Assembly: GCA_031292695.1 (NCBI GenBank)
Contig: JARLGS010000742.1
Span: 1-41,651, forward strand
Source of the DNA: Mycobacterium sp.
GTDB taxonomy: Bacteria > Actinomycetota > Actinomycetes > Mycobacteriales > Mycobacteriaceae
DNA: 41,651 nt
Direction: 5' to 3'
Under the pieces are notes generated by a model, which saw only the letters and a program-made list of their open reading frames with translations, searched no databases and was not told the DNA's origin. Each line of letters opens with the position of its first letter. Positions within the stretch are counted from its first letter, which is position 1. Below are positions 11,174 through 20,879 of this stretch, piece after piece. A program made the position numbers and the translations under genes.

Positions 11174-12523
11174 TTGCCAGAGAAATACGATGTCGGAATC
11201 ATCGGCCTTGGCTACGTCGGGCTGACCCTGGCCACGGTGTTGGCCGAGGCGGGCAATTCTGTGGTCGGAATCGAGACCCGTCAGGAATTGGTCGACATGA
11301 CCAATCAGGGTTTGCCGCATTTCACCGAAACCGGCCTGCCCGACGCGCTCGAGGGCGTCACCCGATTCGGGAAGCTCAAGGCCGTCACGGGATTCGATGA
11401 CAGCTTCACCTGCGACACCTACATCATCACGGTCGGCACCCCGTTGTCCGCCGACGGTGTGGCCCGGGTCGACATGATCGAAGCCGCGGCCCGCGACATC
11501 GCGGGCAACATGCAGGACGGGGCGCTGGTGATCCTGCGCTCGACGGTCAAGGTGGGTACCACCCGCGATGTCGTGGCGCCGATTCTGACCGCCAGCGGCA
11601 AGCGCTTCGACATCGCGATGTGCCCGGAGCGCACGCTGGAAGGCAAGGCACTGCAGGAACTGCGCGAACTGCCGCAGATCGTCGGCGCCGACGATCCGGC
11701 TGTTGCCGACCGCGCCGCTGCGGTGTTCCGCCGGCTCACCAGCTCGATCGTCCTGGTCTCCGATATCGAGACCGCCGAGATCATCAAACTGGTCAGCAAC
11801 ACTTTTCGCGATGTGCAGTTCGCATTTGCCAACGAAGTCGCCCGGGTCTGCGATGCCTTCGGAGTGAGCGCCTACGAGGTGATCTCGGCCGGCAAGCTGG
11901 GCTACAACCGCACCAACATCCCGTTGCCGGGTTTGGTCGGCGGGCCGTGTCTGGAGAAGGACCCGCACATCCTCATGGAGAGCGTGCGGGAGCGGGGCGT
12001 GACGCTGGACATCACCGCCGCCGGCCGGCTGGTCAATGAGCGGCAGCCCGCCGAGACGGTGCGCTTCATCAGCAGCGAGATAGCGCGCCGGGGACTGAGC
12101 TCGGGTTCAGAAGGGCCGCTGCGAATCAACTTGCTGGGCATGGCGTTCAAGGGCCAGCCCGAGACCAGTGATCTGCGCGGGTCGATGTCGATCAAGGTGT
12201 TCAATGAGTTGAAGGCCGCGCACCCCGACGCCGAGATCGGCGTGTACGACCCGGTCACCCCGAATGACGTTCTGGCCGAAGCATTTCCGGGCCACCGCGT
12301 GTACAACCGGTTCGGTGATGCGGTGAGTGGCGCGGACGTCGTCGTGCTGGGCAACAACCACCCGTCGCTGGGCACCATCTCGCCGCGCAGCATCAGCGAA
12401 TTCATCAGGCCCAACGGGTTCATCTTCGACTACTGGAACCACTACAGCCACCTGCCGGCCACCGAACTTGGCGACAGTTACTTCGCCGTGGGTCGCAGCG
12501 GACGGGTGGTCGACTATGTCTAA
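11174..12523 (+). CDS. Nucleotide-sugar dehydrogenase (UDP-Glc/GDP-Man DH superfamily, WecC-like)
   Basis: [29 protein letters not shown]...[29 protein letters not shown]...[14 protein letters not shown] start. Confidence 0.9.
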   Translation: MPEKYDVGIIGLGYVGLTLATVLAEAGNSVVGIETRQELVDMTNQGLPHFTETGLPDALEGVTRFGKLKAVTGFDDSFTCDTYIITVGTPLSADGVARVDMIEAAARDIAGNMQDGALVILRSTVKVGTTRDVVAPILTASGKRFDIAMCPERTLEGKALQELRELPQIVGADDPAVADRAAAVFRRLTSSIVLVSDIETAEIIKLVSNTFRDVQFAFANEVARVCDAFGVSAYEVISAGKLGYNRTNIPLPGLVGGPCLEKDPHILMESVRERGVTLDITAAGRLVNERQPAETVRFISSEIARRGLSSGSEGPLRINLLGMAFKGQPETSDLRGSMSIKVFNELKAAHPDAEIGVYDPVTPNDVLAEAFPGHRVYNRFGDAVSGADVVVLGNNHPSLGTISPRSISEFIRPNGFIFDYWNHYSHLPATELGDSYFAVGRSGRVVDYV

Positions 12524-13496
12524 GCGCGTTGTCGTCACCGGTGGCGGCGGATTCATCGGTGCGTATCTGGTCAAGCAACTGGTCTGGGACGGCTGGCAGG
12601 TCGCGGTCGTGGACTCGATGGTCCGCGGCGACGCCAGCCGATTCGCCGAAGTCGCTTCGGACGTCGAGCTCTTCACCTGCGACGTGCGCGACCAGGAGGC
12701 ACTCGAGAAGGCATTTGTCGGCGCCGAGGTGGTCATGCATCTGGCCGCCATCAACGGCACAGAGAACTTCTACAAGCAGCCGGAGCTCGTGCTCGACGTG
12801 GGCCTGCGCGGCGCGCTGGCGGTGACTAACGCCGGCCGGGCCGCGGGAGTGCCCGACCTGATCGTCGCCTCGACCGCCGAGGTCTACCAGACGCCGGCGA
12901 TCATCCCCACCCCGGAAACCATTCCGTTGATGCTGCCGGACAGCCTCAATCCCCGGTACTCCTACGGTGGCGGCAAGATCGTCAGCGAGTTGATCGCCTT
13001 CAACTATGGGCAGGACCACTACCGACAGGTGCAGGTTTTCCGGCCGCACAACGTGTTTGGCCCCAACATGGGTTGGAAGCACGTCGAGCCGCAGTTCATC
13101 CTGCGGGCACTGGGGTGCCAGGAGGCCGGTGACCCGGCATTCCCGATCCAGGGCGACGGCAGCGAGACGCGCTCGTTCTGCTACGTCGACGACGTCGTCC
13201 AGGGCATCCTGACAATGTACGAAAAGGGCGGGCACCGCGAGATTTACCACATCGGCAGCGACGAGGAACTCTCCGTTCGGGAGCTGGCGACGCGGATCGG
13301 GCGGGCCGTCGGAGTCGAGCTGGAGATCCAGCCCGGTGAGTTGCAGGCGGGTGGCACACCGCGCCGATGCCCGGACATCTCGAAGATGCGGGCACTGGGC
13401 TGGTCGCCGCAGGTAGCCCTCGACGACGGCCTGGGGCGCACCGTGGCGTGGTACCGCGAGCACCGAAATGATGTGCCGGCCAACGATTTGATGTAA
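12516..13496 (+). CDS. NAD-dependent sugar epimerase/dehydratase (extended SDR)
   Basis: [36 protein letters not shown]...RYSYGGGKIVSELIAFNYG...RSFCYVDDVVQGI; overlaps preceding gene. Confidence 0.9.
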   Translation: MSKRVVVTGGGGFIGAYLVKQLVWDGWQVAVVDSMVRGDASRFAEVASDVELFTCDVRDQEALEKAFVGAEVVMHLAAINGTENFYKQPELVLDVGLRGALAVTNAGRAAGVPDLIVASTAEVYQTPAIIPTPETIPLMLPDSLNPRYSYGGGKIVSELIAFNYGQDHYRQVQVFRPHNVFGPNMGWKHVEPQFILRALGCQEAGDPAFPIQGDGSETRSFCYVDDVVQGILTMYEKGGHREIYHIGSDEELSVRELATRIGRAVGVELEIQPGELQAGGTPRRCPDISKMRALGWSPQVALDDGLGRTVAWYREHRNDVPANDLM

Positions 13497-13503
13497 TCAG
13501 GCG

Positions 13504-14277
13504 ATGCGGGTGAGCTCACGGATGGTCGCACTGGCCATCATCGCGGTGCTGGTGGGTTCCGGGTTGGTGGCGTTGATCTTTACCCTCACCCACCGGGACC
13601 CGGGCCCCACGCAGGCCAAACCGACGACTCAACTGCCGATGGTGGGCAAGGCTGCGCTGGAGCAGGCGATTCACGATGCCTTCACCAGTCAGCCGCCGCA
13701 GGCGGTGATCTGCGAGCACGGCCTGATCGCGCAGGTCGGGCAGAGCACCCGGTGTGACGTCACCATGTCAGCCGCCTACGGCATCCAGCCGACCGTGACC
13801 GTGTCGGGGGTCGACAACGGCAAGGTCAGCTACTCGATGACCCCTGCCGTGTCGAAGACACAGCTGGAAGCTGCGGTGACGGACATGGTGACCCGCACGC
13901 GCAAGACCGCACCGGATACCGTTGTCTGTCTGTCGGGGCTCGAGGGAAAGCAGGGGGCCACCGCGCTCTGCGACATCACCGCAGCAGGTTTCACCAGTCG
14001 GCGCACTGTGCTGGTGGGCGAAGTTTCCGGGCTGGCGATGAATTACGGCCTGACGCCCGTGCTGGAGAAGTCGGTCGCCGAATCCTCACTGGCCGCGCAG
14101 TTGCGCCAGAGCGGCCGCAGCCCGGATGCGGTGACGTGTGTCGGCGATGTGGACAGCAAGGTCGGCGCCACCCAGCGGTGTACCGCGGTCACCGCCGGCC
14201 AGAGCCATGACTACACACTGACCGTGACCGCCGTGTCTGACGGCAAGGTGTCATTCACCTATCGCGCGACGAATTGA
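13504..14277 (+). CDS. Membrane-anchored protein with three tandem DUF4333-like repeats
   Basis: N-terminal TM then three ~70-80 aa units each with C-x(n)-G-x(4)-C. Confidence 0.7.
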   Translation: MRVSSRMVALAIIAVLVGSGLVALIFTLTHRDPGPTQAKPTTQLPMVGKAALEQAIHDAFTSQPPQAVICEHGLIAQVGQSTRCDVTMSAAYGIQPTVTVSGVDNGKVSYSMTPAVSKTQLEAAVTDMVTRTRKTAPDTVVCLSGLEGKQGATALCDITAAGFTSRRTVLVGEVSGLAMNYGLTPVLEKSVAESSLAAQLRQSGRSPDAVTCVGDVDSKVGATQRCTAVTAGQSHDYTLTVTAVSDGKVSFTYRATN

Positions 14278-14565
14278 ACCGCCGTGTGCAGCGCCCATTC
14301 GTGGGTAGCGGAACATCGCGAGCCATCCGCAGGCCGAGCGGCACCGAATCGCAGATGAGGGCGATGCGACTCGGAGGTTTCATGGGGATCGAGTACATCA
14401 GCACAGACCCGAGGACTACGCTCCACCCGCTCGATTCGTCGACGAATTTGGCCGCGACGGGTTGCGTTCGCTCCCAGCGAATTTGATCGGGCATTGGCGT
14501 CATGAACATCGCTTCGGCCTCATGACAGATCAACCGACCGCGATGCTCACCGGGAGGTCGACCCG

Positions 14566-14997
14566 ATGATCGACGCACAGCGACAACTGATCGTCGAAGC
14601 GCCGGCGAACGCCGTCTTCACCTACTTGGCTGACTTCACCACCACCGAACAGTGGGATCCCGCTACCGTGAGTACCACCCGCATCTGCGGTGCCGGCGGT
14701 GTGGGCACCCGCTACGTGAACACGTCGCGATTCGCCGGCCGCACTTCTGAGATCACCTACGAGGTGACCAGCGTGACGCCGGGGCAGTCGATCGAACTGC
14801 GTGGGGTGAACCAATTCCTGATCGCACGTGACACCATCACCGTGAGCCCGCAGTCCGACGGAACCCACATCACCTACCGGGTCAGGTTCGCCTTTCAGGG
14901 CTGGCTGCGGTGGATCGAGCCGCTGCTCCAGTTGGCGGTCGGGCACCTACTCGACGACGGGGCGCGCGGGCTCCGCCGCGAACTGGCACGAATCTGA
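14566..14997 (+). CDS. SRPBCC family (polyketide cyclase-like) protein
   Basis: MIDAQRQLIVEAPANAVFTYLADFTTTEQWDPATVSTTRICGAGGVGTRYVNTSRFAGRTSEITYEVT. Confidence 0.85.
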   Translation: MIDAQRQLIVEAPANAVFTYLADFTTTEQWDPATVSTTRICGAGGVGTRYVNTSRFAGRTSEITYEVTSVTPGQSIELRGVNQFLIARDTITVSPQSDGTHITYRVRFAFQGWLRWIEPLLQLAVGHLLDDGARGLRRELARI

Positions 14998-15017
14998 TTC
15001 AGCGTCAGTCGAAGTCG

Positions 15018-15974
15018 TCACAACCCGACAGCTGCTGTGCAGTACTGCCATACCTGCTGCAGTTGTGCGTCGGTGTAGTGGGTCGTAGGCAGATAGTGCG
15101 TGGGACGGACCCGGCGGTCGTGCCAGAACTGTCCTGAGATCGGCGCCGGGCTGGTCGTGGTCAACCAGACCGCAGTGTCGGCGGCCTGCTCCGCGGTGCG
15201 CAGGATCGGCCGCGTCAGGCGGCGAAACGCGGGTAGTGATTGGGCGACGCCCGGCGTGTCGGCCCAACCGGGATGCATGGCAGCCACCGTCACCGGCGGT
15301 TCGGACCAGCGCCGCGCCAGCAGTGGTGTCAGTGCAACCTGAATGCGCTTACTGCGCGCATAGGCGGTCGCGCCACGGTAATGCCCTTGCCGGTACTCGA
15401 TGTCATCGACCGGAAGCGGCTGGGTGTACATGCCACCAGAGGACATCAGCACAACCCGCGGGTCGGGTGCGGCGGCCAGCGCGGGCAGCAGGAGCTCGGT
15501 CAGCAGCAGTGGGCCGAGAACGTGAGTGGCCAACGAAAGCTCGTGTCCTTCAGCGCTTTCCGTTCGGTGCTCGGGCATTACCCCGGCGTTGTGGATAATC
15601 GCGTCCAACCGTGGATACCGCTGCATGAGCGGGCCCGCGCAGGAGCGGACCGCGGCCAGGTGCGACACGTCGCATACTTCCACCGCCACATCGGCCTCCG
15701 GCGCGACGGTGAGCACGTCGCGCCGGGCGGCCTCGCCGCGGGCCAGGTCGCGCACCGTCATCAACACCGCCGCGCCGAGCGTTGCGAGTTGCGTGGCAAT
15801 GGCCTTGCCGATGCCCGAATTCGCGCCGGTGACCATGACCGTGGTGCCATCGAGTGCGTGGGCCGGCACGTCTGGCTTCGGCCAGAGCCGTTTCCGGACG
15901 GCCAAACCCAGCCGCGAATATCCCAGTACGACGGTGCGGTCGAGGAGTTCGTCGAAAAATGCGTCGACTGTCAT
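15018..15974 (-). CDS. Short-chain dehydrogenase/reductase
   Basis: TTVMVTGANSGIGKAIATQLATLGAAVLMTVRD...HNAGVMPEHR...YARSKRIQVALTPLLARRW; ATGA overlap with rskA. Confidence 0.85.
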   Translation of the reverse strand: MTVDAFFDELLDRTVVLGYSRLGLAVRKRLWPKPDVPAHALDGTTVMVTGANSGIGKAIATQLATLGAAVLMTVRDLARGEAARRDVLTVAPEADVAVEVCDVSHLAAVRSCAGPLMQRYPRLDAIIHNAGVMPEHRTESAEGHELSLATHVLGPLLLTELLLPALAAAPDPRVVLMSSGGMYTQPLPVDDIEYRQGHYRGATAYARSKRIQVALTPLLARRWSEPPVTVAAMHPGWADTPGVAQSLPAFRRLTRPILRTAEQAADTAVWLTTTSPAPISGQFWHDRRVRPTHYLPTTHYTDAQLQQVWQYCTAAVGL

Positions 15975-16723
15975 GGTCGGGTCAGTGAGACGACGACTAC
16001 CGGCGTGCTCGTCGGTTGACTGGACCCGGACCCGGGTTCGACCGTGACGGCAACCTTGGTGGCCGAGTTCAACGCCGGCACCACTTCGCCACCTGGGGGC
16101 GGCATGGTGTCCGCACCCATGGTGCCTGCCGACCGCGGGTTCCCCGACTCCGCCAGGAACCACATCTGATACACGTGTCCGGCGGGCGGTGGTGGCACAT
16201 TGGCCATTGCCACCACGACGGCATTCGCCTGCGTTGACGCGCTGAGCGTCATGGTGCCGCCGGCGACCGCCGCGGAGAACGTGCGAATGTCGGGCGTGGA
16301 CAGGACCTGCGCGACGGTCGGCTGCGCCGGGTGATGGGTGAATCGCTGGGCGACCACCGTCGTGCCGATCACGATCGCGCAGACCGCGGCCGCGGCCGCC
16401 ACCACCCGGATGATCAACCGTTGTCGTCGAATGCGCTTGAGCGCCAATTCATCCGAACCGTTGTCCGGTGATTGGCCGGTGATGGCCTGCAGTAGGCGGG
16501 CCCGCAGCCGAGGTGGGGGAGTCACCGCATCGCCGGCAGTCACTCGGGCGATCGTCTCCTGAGTATCGCTGACAATCCGGGAGAATGCCTGCGCCGTGTG
16601 CGGCGCGGCGATGCCGAGACGACCGGCGATCTCCGAGCGTTCGGCCTCGGACACCGCATCGAGCGCGTAAACGTACGCCAGATCGAGCAATTGCTGTTCG
16701 TCTTCGGTGTAGCTGTCAGGCAT
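15971..16723 (-). CDS. rskA: Anti-sigma-K factor RskA
   Basis: N-terminal zinc-less ASD, single TM, extracytoplasmic domain GTMTLSASTQANAVVVAMANVPPPPAGHVYQMWFLAESGNPRSAGTMG...VAVTVEPGSGSSQPTSTPVVVVSL. Confidence 0.9.
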   Translation of the reverse strand: MPDSYTEDEQQLLDLAYVYALDAVSEAERSEIAGRLGIAAPHTAQAFSRIVSDTQETIARVTAGDAVTPPPRLRARLLQAITGQSPDNGSDELALKRIRRQRLIIRVVAAAAAVCAIVIGTTVVAQRFTHHPAQPTVAQVLSTPDIRTFSAAVAGGTMTLSASTQANAVVVAMANVPPPPAGHVYQMWFLAESGNPRSAGTMGADTMPPPGGEVVPALNSATKVAVTVEPGSGSSQPTSTPVVVVSLTRP

Positions 16724-17339
16724 CGACGCCCACCCCCAAGCAGTTCTTCAGGCGGATCAGTCCGTCCCGGATGCGGGACTTGATGGTGGGCAGCGTGACA
16801 TCCAGGTGCTCGGCGACTTCCCGGTAGGTGTGCCCGCTGTAGTACGCCAGCCCGATGGCCTCCCGCTGGACGTCGGTCAACCCGCTGAGACAGTCGGTGA
16901 CCTGCTGCTCATCGAGTCGCTGGCCCACTTCGTCGGCGACGGTGTCGTGCTCACGGCCCAGGTTCGAGGCCCCATAAGCGTGGTTGCGGTCTGCTGCCGA
17001 CTGCTCGGACCGGACCCGATCGACACTCCGACGGTGGGCGAGTGTCAGAAGCCAGCCGATCGGACTGGCCAGAGTCGGGTCGTACTGTCGTGCCGCCGAC
17101 GTCCACACCTGCAGGTACACCTCTTGTGTCACATCCTCGGCCAGAGTTTGGTTGCGCACAACTCGATTGGCCAGCCCGAACACTCGGGCGGAGGTCAGAT
17201 CGTAAAACTCGGCGAATGCGGCCCGGTCTCCGTTCGCGATCGCGGTCAATCGGGCTCCGAGATCGGCGGCATCGCGGGAAGCGCGCACCCGGCCGGACCC
17301 AGGCGGCGACTCGGCGGTGTTGGCGGGATCGCCGTCCAT
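16716..17339 (-). CDS. sigK: ECF sigma factor SigK
   Basis: ARLTAIANGDRAAFAEFYDLTSARVFGLANRVVRNQTLAEDVTQEVYLQVWTSAARQYDPTLASPIGWLLTLAHRRSVDRVRSEQ...YREVAEHLDVTLPTIKSRIRDGLIRLKNCLG; overlaps rskA. Confidence 0.92.
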   Translation of the reverse strand: MDGDPANTAESPPGSGRVRASRDAADLGARLTAIANGDRAAFAEFYDLTSARVFGLANRVVRNQTLAEDVTQEVYLQVWTSAARQYDPTLASPIGWLLTLAHRRSVDRVRSEQSAADRNHAYGASNLGREHDTVADEVGQRLDEQQVTDCLSGLTDVQREAIGLAYYSGHTYREVAEHLDVTLPTIKSRIRDGLIRLKNCLGVGVDA

Positions 17340-17410
17340 GCCGGAATCGTCGCACAGCTGCAGGTGAGCCGTGTCCGTTCGGCTGGGACGGCCGGGCCTC
17401 GGTGGCGTGG

Positions 17411-18703
17411 TCACGCTCCGACTCGCGGCTCGAGGACCACCTGGTGCAGATCGAGGTAGCCCGAGGCGAAGCCGGCCTCCGAGTAGGCAAGGTAGAAGCG
17501 CCACATGCGACGGAATATGCGGTCGAACCCCAGTGCGTCCGCGCCGGCGCTGTTCGCGGTGAACCGCTGCAGCCACAGCCGCAGAGTGTGGGCATAGTGC
17601 GGCCCGAATGACTCGCGGTTGACGATGCGCAGCCTGGTGTGGGTGGCGATCGTGCGTTCGAACAGTTCGACCGATGACAGGAAGCCGCCAGGGAAAATGT
17701 ACTTGTGTACCCACGTGTAGGTGTTGCGGGAGGCCAGCATTCGTTTGTGCGGCATAGTGATCAGCTGTAGACCTATCCGCCCGTCGCCGTCGAGGAGGCG
17801 ATCGAGGGTGCGCAGGTAGGTGGGCAGGTAGCGGTACCCGACGGCCTCGATCATCTCGATGGAGACGATGGCGTCGTAGCTTCCGCTGACGTCCCGGTAG
17901 TCGCACAATTCGACGGTGATCCGGTCTGACAACCCCGCCGCCGCGATGCGCTCACGGGCCAGCAGTTGCTGCTCGCGGGACAGCGTGACCGTGTGGACCT
18001 GCGCCCCGCGCTGCGCGGCGCGAATCGCCAATTCGCCCCAGCCGGTGCCGATTTCGAGTAGTCGCGTGCCGACGCCGACGCCGGTGGCATCGAGTAGCCG
18101 GTCGATCTTGCGGTGTTGTGCGGCGGTCACGTCGCGCCAGTCAGGAACCGGGTCAAGGGTGTCGAACACCGCGCCGGAGTAGGTCAGCGTGGGGTCGAGG
18201 AACAGGCTGAAGAACTCGTTGGACAAGTCGTAGTGATGAGCGATGTTCGCCCGCGCATCCGAGCGGGTGCCGCGGTGGTTGCGCGGTGTCCGTGGCAGGA
18301 GCACCGATCGTAGGCCTTGTAACGCGGCAGGTACGACCGTATCGATGCGGGAGGCCAGTGCGGTCAGCACGGCGGTCAGCTCCGGCGCCGACCAGTCGCC
18401 GGCCATGTATGCCTCACCGAAACCGATCAAGCCGCTGTTGGCGATGCGGCCGAAGAAATCGTCGGGCCGGTGCAACAGCATTCGCGGTGCGGTCGGGACC
18501 GACTCGTCGACGGCTCCCAGCAGGGTGCCGTCCGGATACTCCACCCGCACTGGAAGATCCCGTACCGCAGCCCGGAACATCGCGCGTACGACCGGGGAAC
18601 CCAGCCTGGCGCGCAGGCCGCCGGGGGCCTCGGCGATCTCGGTCCAGCGTGCGGGCAGGCACGGTTCGTACGCCGGTCCGTCGTGTAGCTGGTTCGTCGT
18701 CAC
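17411..18703 (-). CDS. ufaA1: Cyclopropane-fatty-acyl-phospholipid synthase-like SAM methyltransferase
   Basis: RANIAHHYDLSNEFFSLFLDPTLTYSGAVFD...LLEIGTGWGELAIRAAQRGAQVHTVTLSREQQ...MIEAVGYRYLPTYLRTLDRLL...YIFPGGFLSS; GTGA overlap with DUF1365 gene. Confidence 0.9.
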   Translation of the reverse strand: MTTNQLHDGPAYEPCLPARWTEIAEAPGGLRARLGSPVVRAMFRAAVRDLPVRVEYPDGTLLGAVDESVPTAPRMLLHRPDDFFGRIANSGLIGFGEAYMAGDWSAPELTAVLTALASRIDTVVPAALQGLRSVLLPRTPRNHRGTRSDARANIAHHYDLSNEFFSLFLDPTLTYSGAVFDTLDPVPDWRDVTAAQHRKIDRLLDATGVGVGTRLLEIGTGWGELAIRAAQRGAQVHTVTLSREQQLLARERIAAAGLSDRITVELCDYRDVSGSYDAIVSIEMIEAVGYRYLPTYLRTLDRLLDGDGRIGLQLITMPHKRMLASRNTYTWVHKYIFPGGFLSSVELFERTIATHTRLRIVNRESFGPHYAHTLRLWLQRFTANSAGADALGFDRIFRRMWRFYLAYSEAGFASGYLDLHQVVLEPRVGA

Positions 18704-19422
18704 AGGGCGGCCTCCTGGGGTCGGGGTTGCAGTGGCAGTCCGCGTGCCCACAGACGCACGCCCTGCCAGCGGACGCGTGCCGCCACCATGAGCGGTGCCA
18801 ACGGTGCGGTCAGCGTGGCTCTCAACACTGTGGCGGTGCGCGCGGGGTGGATGGATCCGGTCCAGGCGGCGGTGAGGATCAACCCGCCGGACAAGTCGTG
18901 AAGCCTGATCGTCACGGAGAGCCGGTCACGGGTCGGCTCGGGAGTTCGCAGCACATATCGGCCGCTCACCGGGTTGAAGGGCGAGACGTACAACGCCTTG
19001 GGCACGGTCACCTCGCCGCGATGATCGACCCGCAGCAAATATCGGTGCCGCCCCCGGTAGGTGTTGTGCACCTCGGCGATGACGCAGACCAGTGCGCCGT
19101 CAGGGTCGTGGCACCAATACAGGGTCAGCGGATTGAACACGAAGCCCAGTACCCGTGCATTGGCCAGCATGCGGATTCGGCCGCCGCGCAGGTTGATCCC
19201 GTGTTCGCCGAGATAGGCGTCGACATTCTCGCGCAGCGTGCAGTGCGGATCGCCGACGTGGTCGGCGGCGCGAAACCGCGCCAGCGGCCGTAGCAGGCGG
19301 GGTAACTCGGGCAGCGCGTCGAGGTCGACCAGCCAGCTGTAGCTGCGGTAGGTGAATGCGTGGCGCACGGGCACATTACGCGCGTGGTGGATTCGCGTTC
19401 GCACGATCTGGGATGCGTTCAT
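18700..19422 (-). CDS. DUF1365 family protein
   Basis: MNASQIVRTRIHHARNVPVRHAFTYRSYSWLVDLDALPELP...GFVFNPLTLYWCHDPDGALVCVIAEVHNTYRGRHRYLL; ATGA overlap with FAD oxidase. Confidence 0.9.
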   Translation of the reverse strand: MNASQIVRTRIHHARNVPVRHAFTYRSYSWLVDLDALPELPRLLRPLARFRAADHVGDPHCTLRENVDAYLGEHGINLRGGRIRMLANARVLGFVFNPLTLYWCHDPDGALVCVIAEVHNTYRGRHRYLLRVDHRGEVTVPKALYVSPFNPVSGRYVLRTPEPTRDRLSVTIRLHDLSGGLILTAAWTGSIHPARTATVLRATLTAPLAPLMVAARVRWQGVRLWARGLPLQPRPQEAAL

Positions 19423-20732
19423 ACGGCACTGCCCACCGGCCGAATCACCGGGGGTACCGGACCGCTCCACCTGCCGCCGAGTCGCTCGGCGGCCGCGACA
19501 CCCGACGCCGCGCCGTCTTCGTGAAAACCCCATCCGTGATAGGCGCCGGCGAACGCAAGGCGGTGATCGCCCAGGGCGTCCAGACGTTGCTGCGCGGCCC
19601 GGAATTCGGGGGTGTACTGCGGATGGTCGTAGATCATCGTGTCGATCACCTGGGTCGGGTCGACCCGATCTCCGCCGCCCAGCGTCACCACGAAATGGCG
19701 ATCGGTGATTCCGGCGAGTCGCTGCAGGCGGTTGAGGTCATAGCTGACCAGGACCTGCTCGGCCCGTACGTCGCAGGAGGGCATCCGGTAATTCCACGAC
19801 GCCCGGGCGCCGCGGCGGCGCGGTAGTAGCGACGTATCGGTATGCAGCACTGTGTGATTCAGCGAGTAACGCAACGCTCCGAGTACCTCGGCCTCGTCCG
19901 GCGTTGGCTGGTCGAGCATCGCCAGTGCCTGATTCGGGTGGGTCGCGATCACTGCGGCATCGAACTGCTCGACCCGGTCTGCATCGTCGCGCACCGTCAC
20001 TCCGTCCGGTTGGCGGGTGACGGTGCGCACCGGCACGCCGAGGCGCACCGCCGGCAGCCGCGTGGTGATCGCTTACACCTACCGTGCAGAAACTACCGTC
20101 ACCGTGTGCCAGGTGGGTGACCGGAACACTGTCAGCATCCCGTGGTGGTCGAGGAACGTCAGCAGGTAGTCAGCCGGGTAGTCGAGCGCGACATTCGGCG
20201 GGCATGACCAGACTGCAGCCACCAGCGGCACTACGAAATGTGCAATGAAGTAGCTGGAAAACCTTGACGCGGAGAGAAATTCACCCAGAGTACAGCCGTC
20301 GTCGGCAGGGCGGTCCAGCTCGGCGCGAGCCAACCGGTGGAAGCGGGTCACCTCGGCGAGCAGGTGCAGGTAGCGTGCGGAGAACAGGGCGCCCGGTGTG
20401 GCGAACAGGCCGGTCGGACCTTTGCCGCCGGCATACTCCAGTCCGCATCCTTCGCAGCAGACCGACATCGACATGTCGGATTCCTGCGTGTCGACGCCCA
20501 ACTCGGCAAACAACCGCAGCAACGTCGGGTAGGTGCGGTCGTTGTGCACGATGAATCCCGAATCGACTCCGACCCGCTCGACCCCGCCTTGGCGGGCCGG
20601 CAATTCATGGGTGTGAGCATGACCGCCGCACCGCGACTGCGCCTCGTACAAAGTGACCTCGCTATCGCGTGCGAGCACCCAGGCGGCGGTCAGCCCCGCT
20701 ACGCCGCTCCCGATCACTGCAATTCGCCGCAC
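19419..20732 (-). pseudogene. FAD-dependent oxidoreductase/amine oxidase (Rv0449c-like) interrupted by two in-frame stops
   Basis: N-part MRRIAVIGSGVAGLTAAWVLARDSEVTLYEAQSRCGGHAHTHE... and C-part ...LGVPVRTVTRQPDGVTVRDDADRVEQFDAAVIATHPNQALAML... are in the SAME frame, separated by TAG (20079-20081) and TAA (20073-20075). Confidence 0.8.
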
Positions 20733-20763
20733 CGCATCCGTCCTTCCTGGTTTGTCACCAGAG

Positions 20764-20791
20764 GTTCGGTGCGCTCACCCGCGCGGATGGG
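20764..20791 (-). promoter_or_regulatory. Candidate SigK-type promoter (CCATCC-N16-CGAACC) upstream of the sigK operon
   Basis: Reverse strand CCATCC GCGCGGGTGAGCGCAC CGAACC, -10 about 32 nt before the first start codon, followed by AGGAAGGA. Confidence 0.55.
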
Positions 20792-20879
20792 TCGGACTTA
20801 TCGCGAAATCGACGACCACGGACGCTGCGGCAGCGTCAACGGCACTGCGGCAGCCGCGGCATGTTGCGGCCTGGAGGTC

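Noticed and set aside
11958-11968. ORF 10160-11968 as a 602-aa sseA fusion
   Set aside because: The upstream extension is antisense to the nucleotide-sugar dehydrogenase; the rhodanese protein plausibly starts at GTG 11050
19419-20732. Frameshift in the FAD oxidase
   Set aside because: Checked: both halves are in the same frame, so the break is due to in-frame stop codons, not an indel
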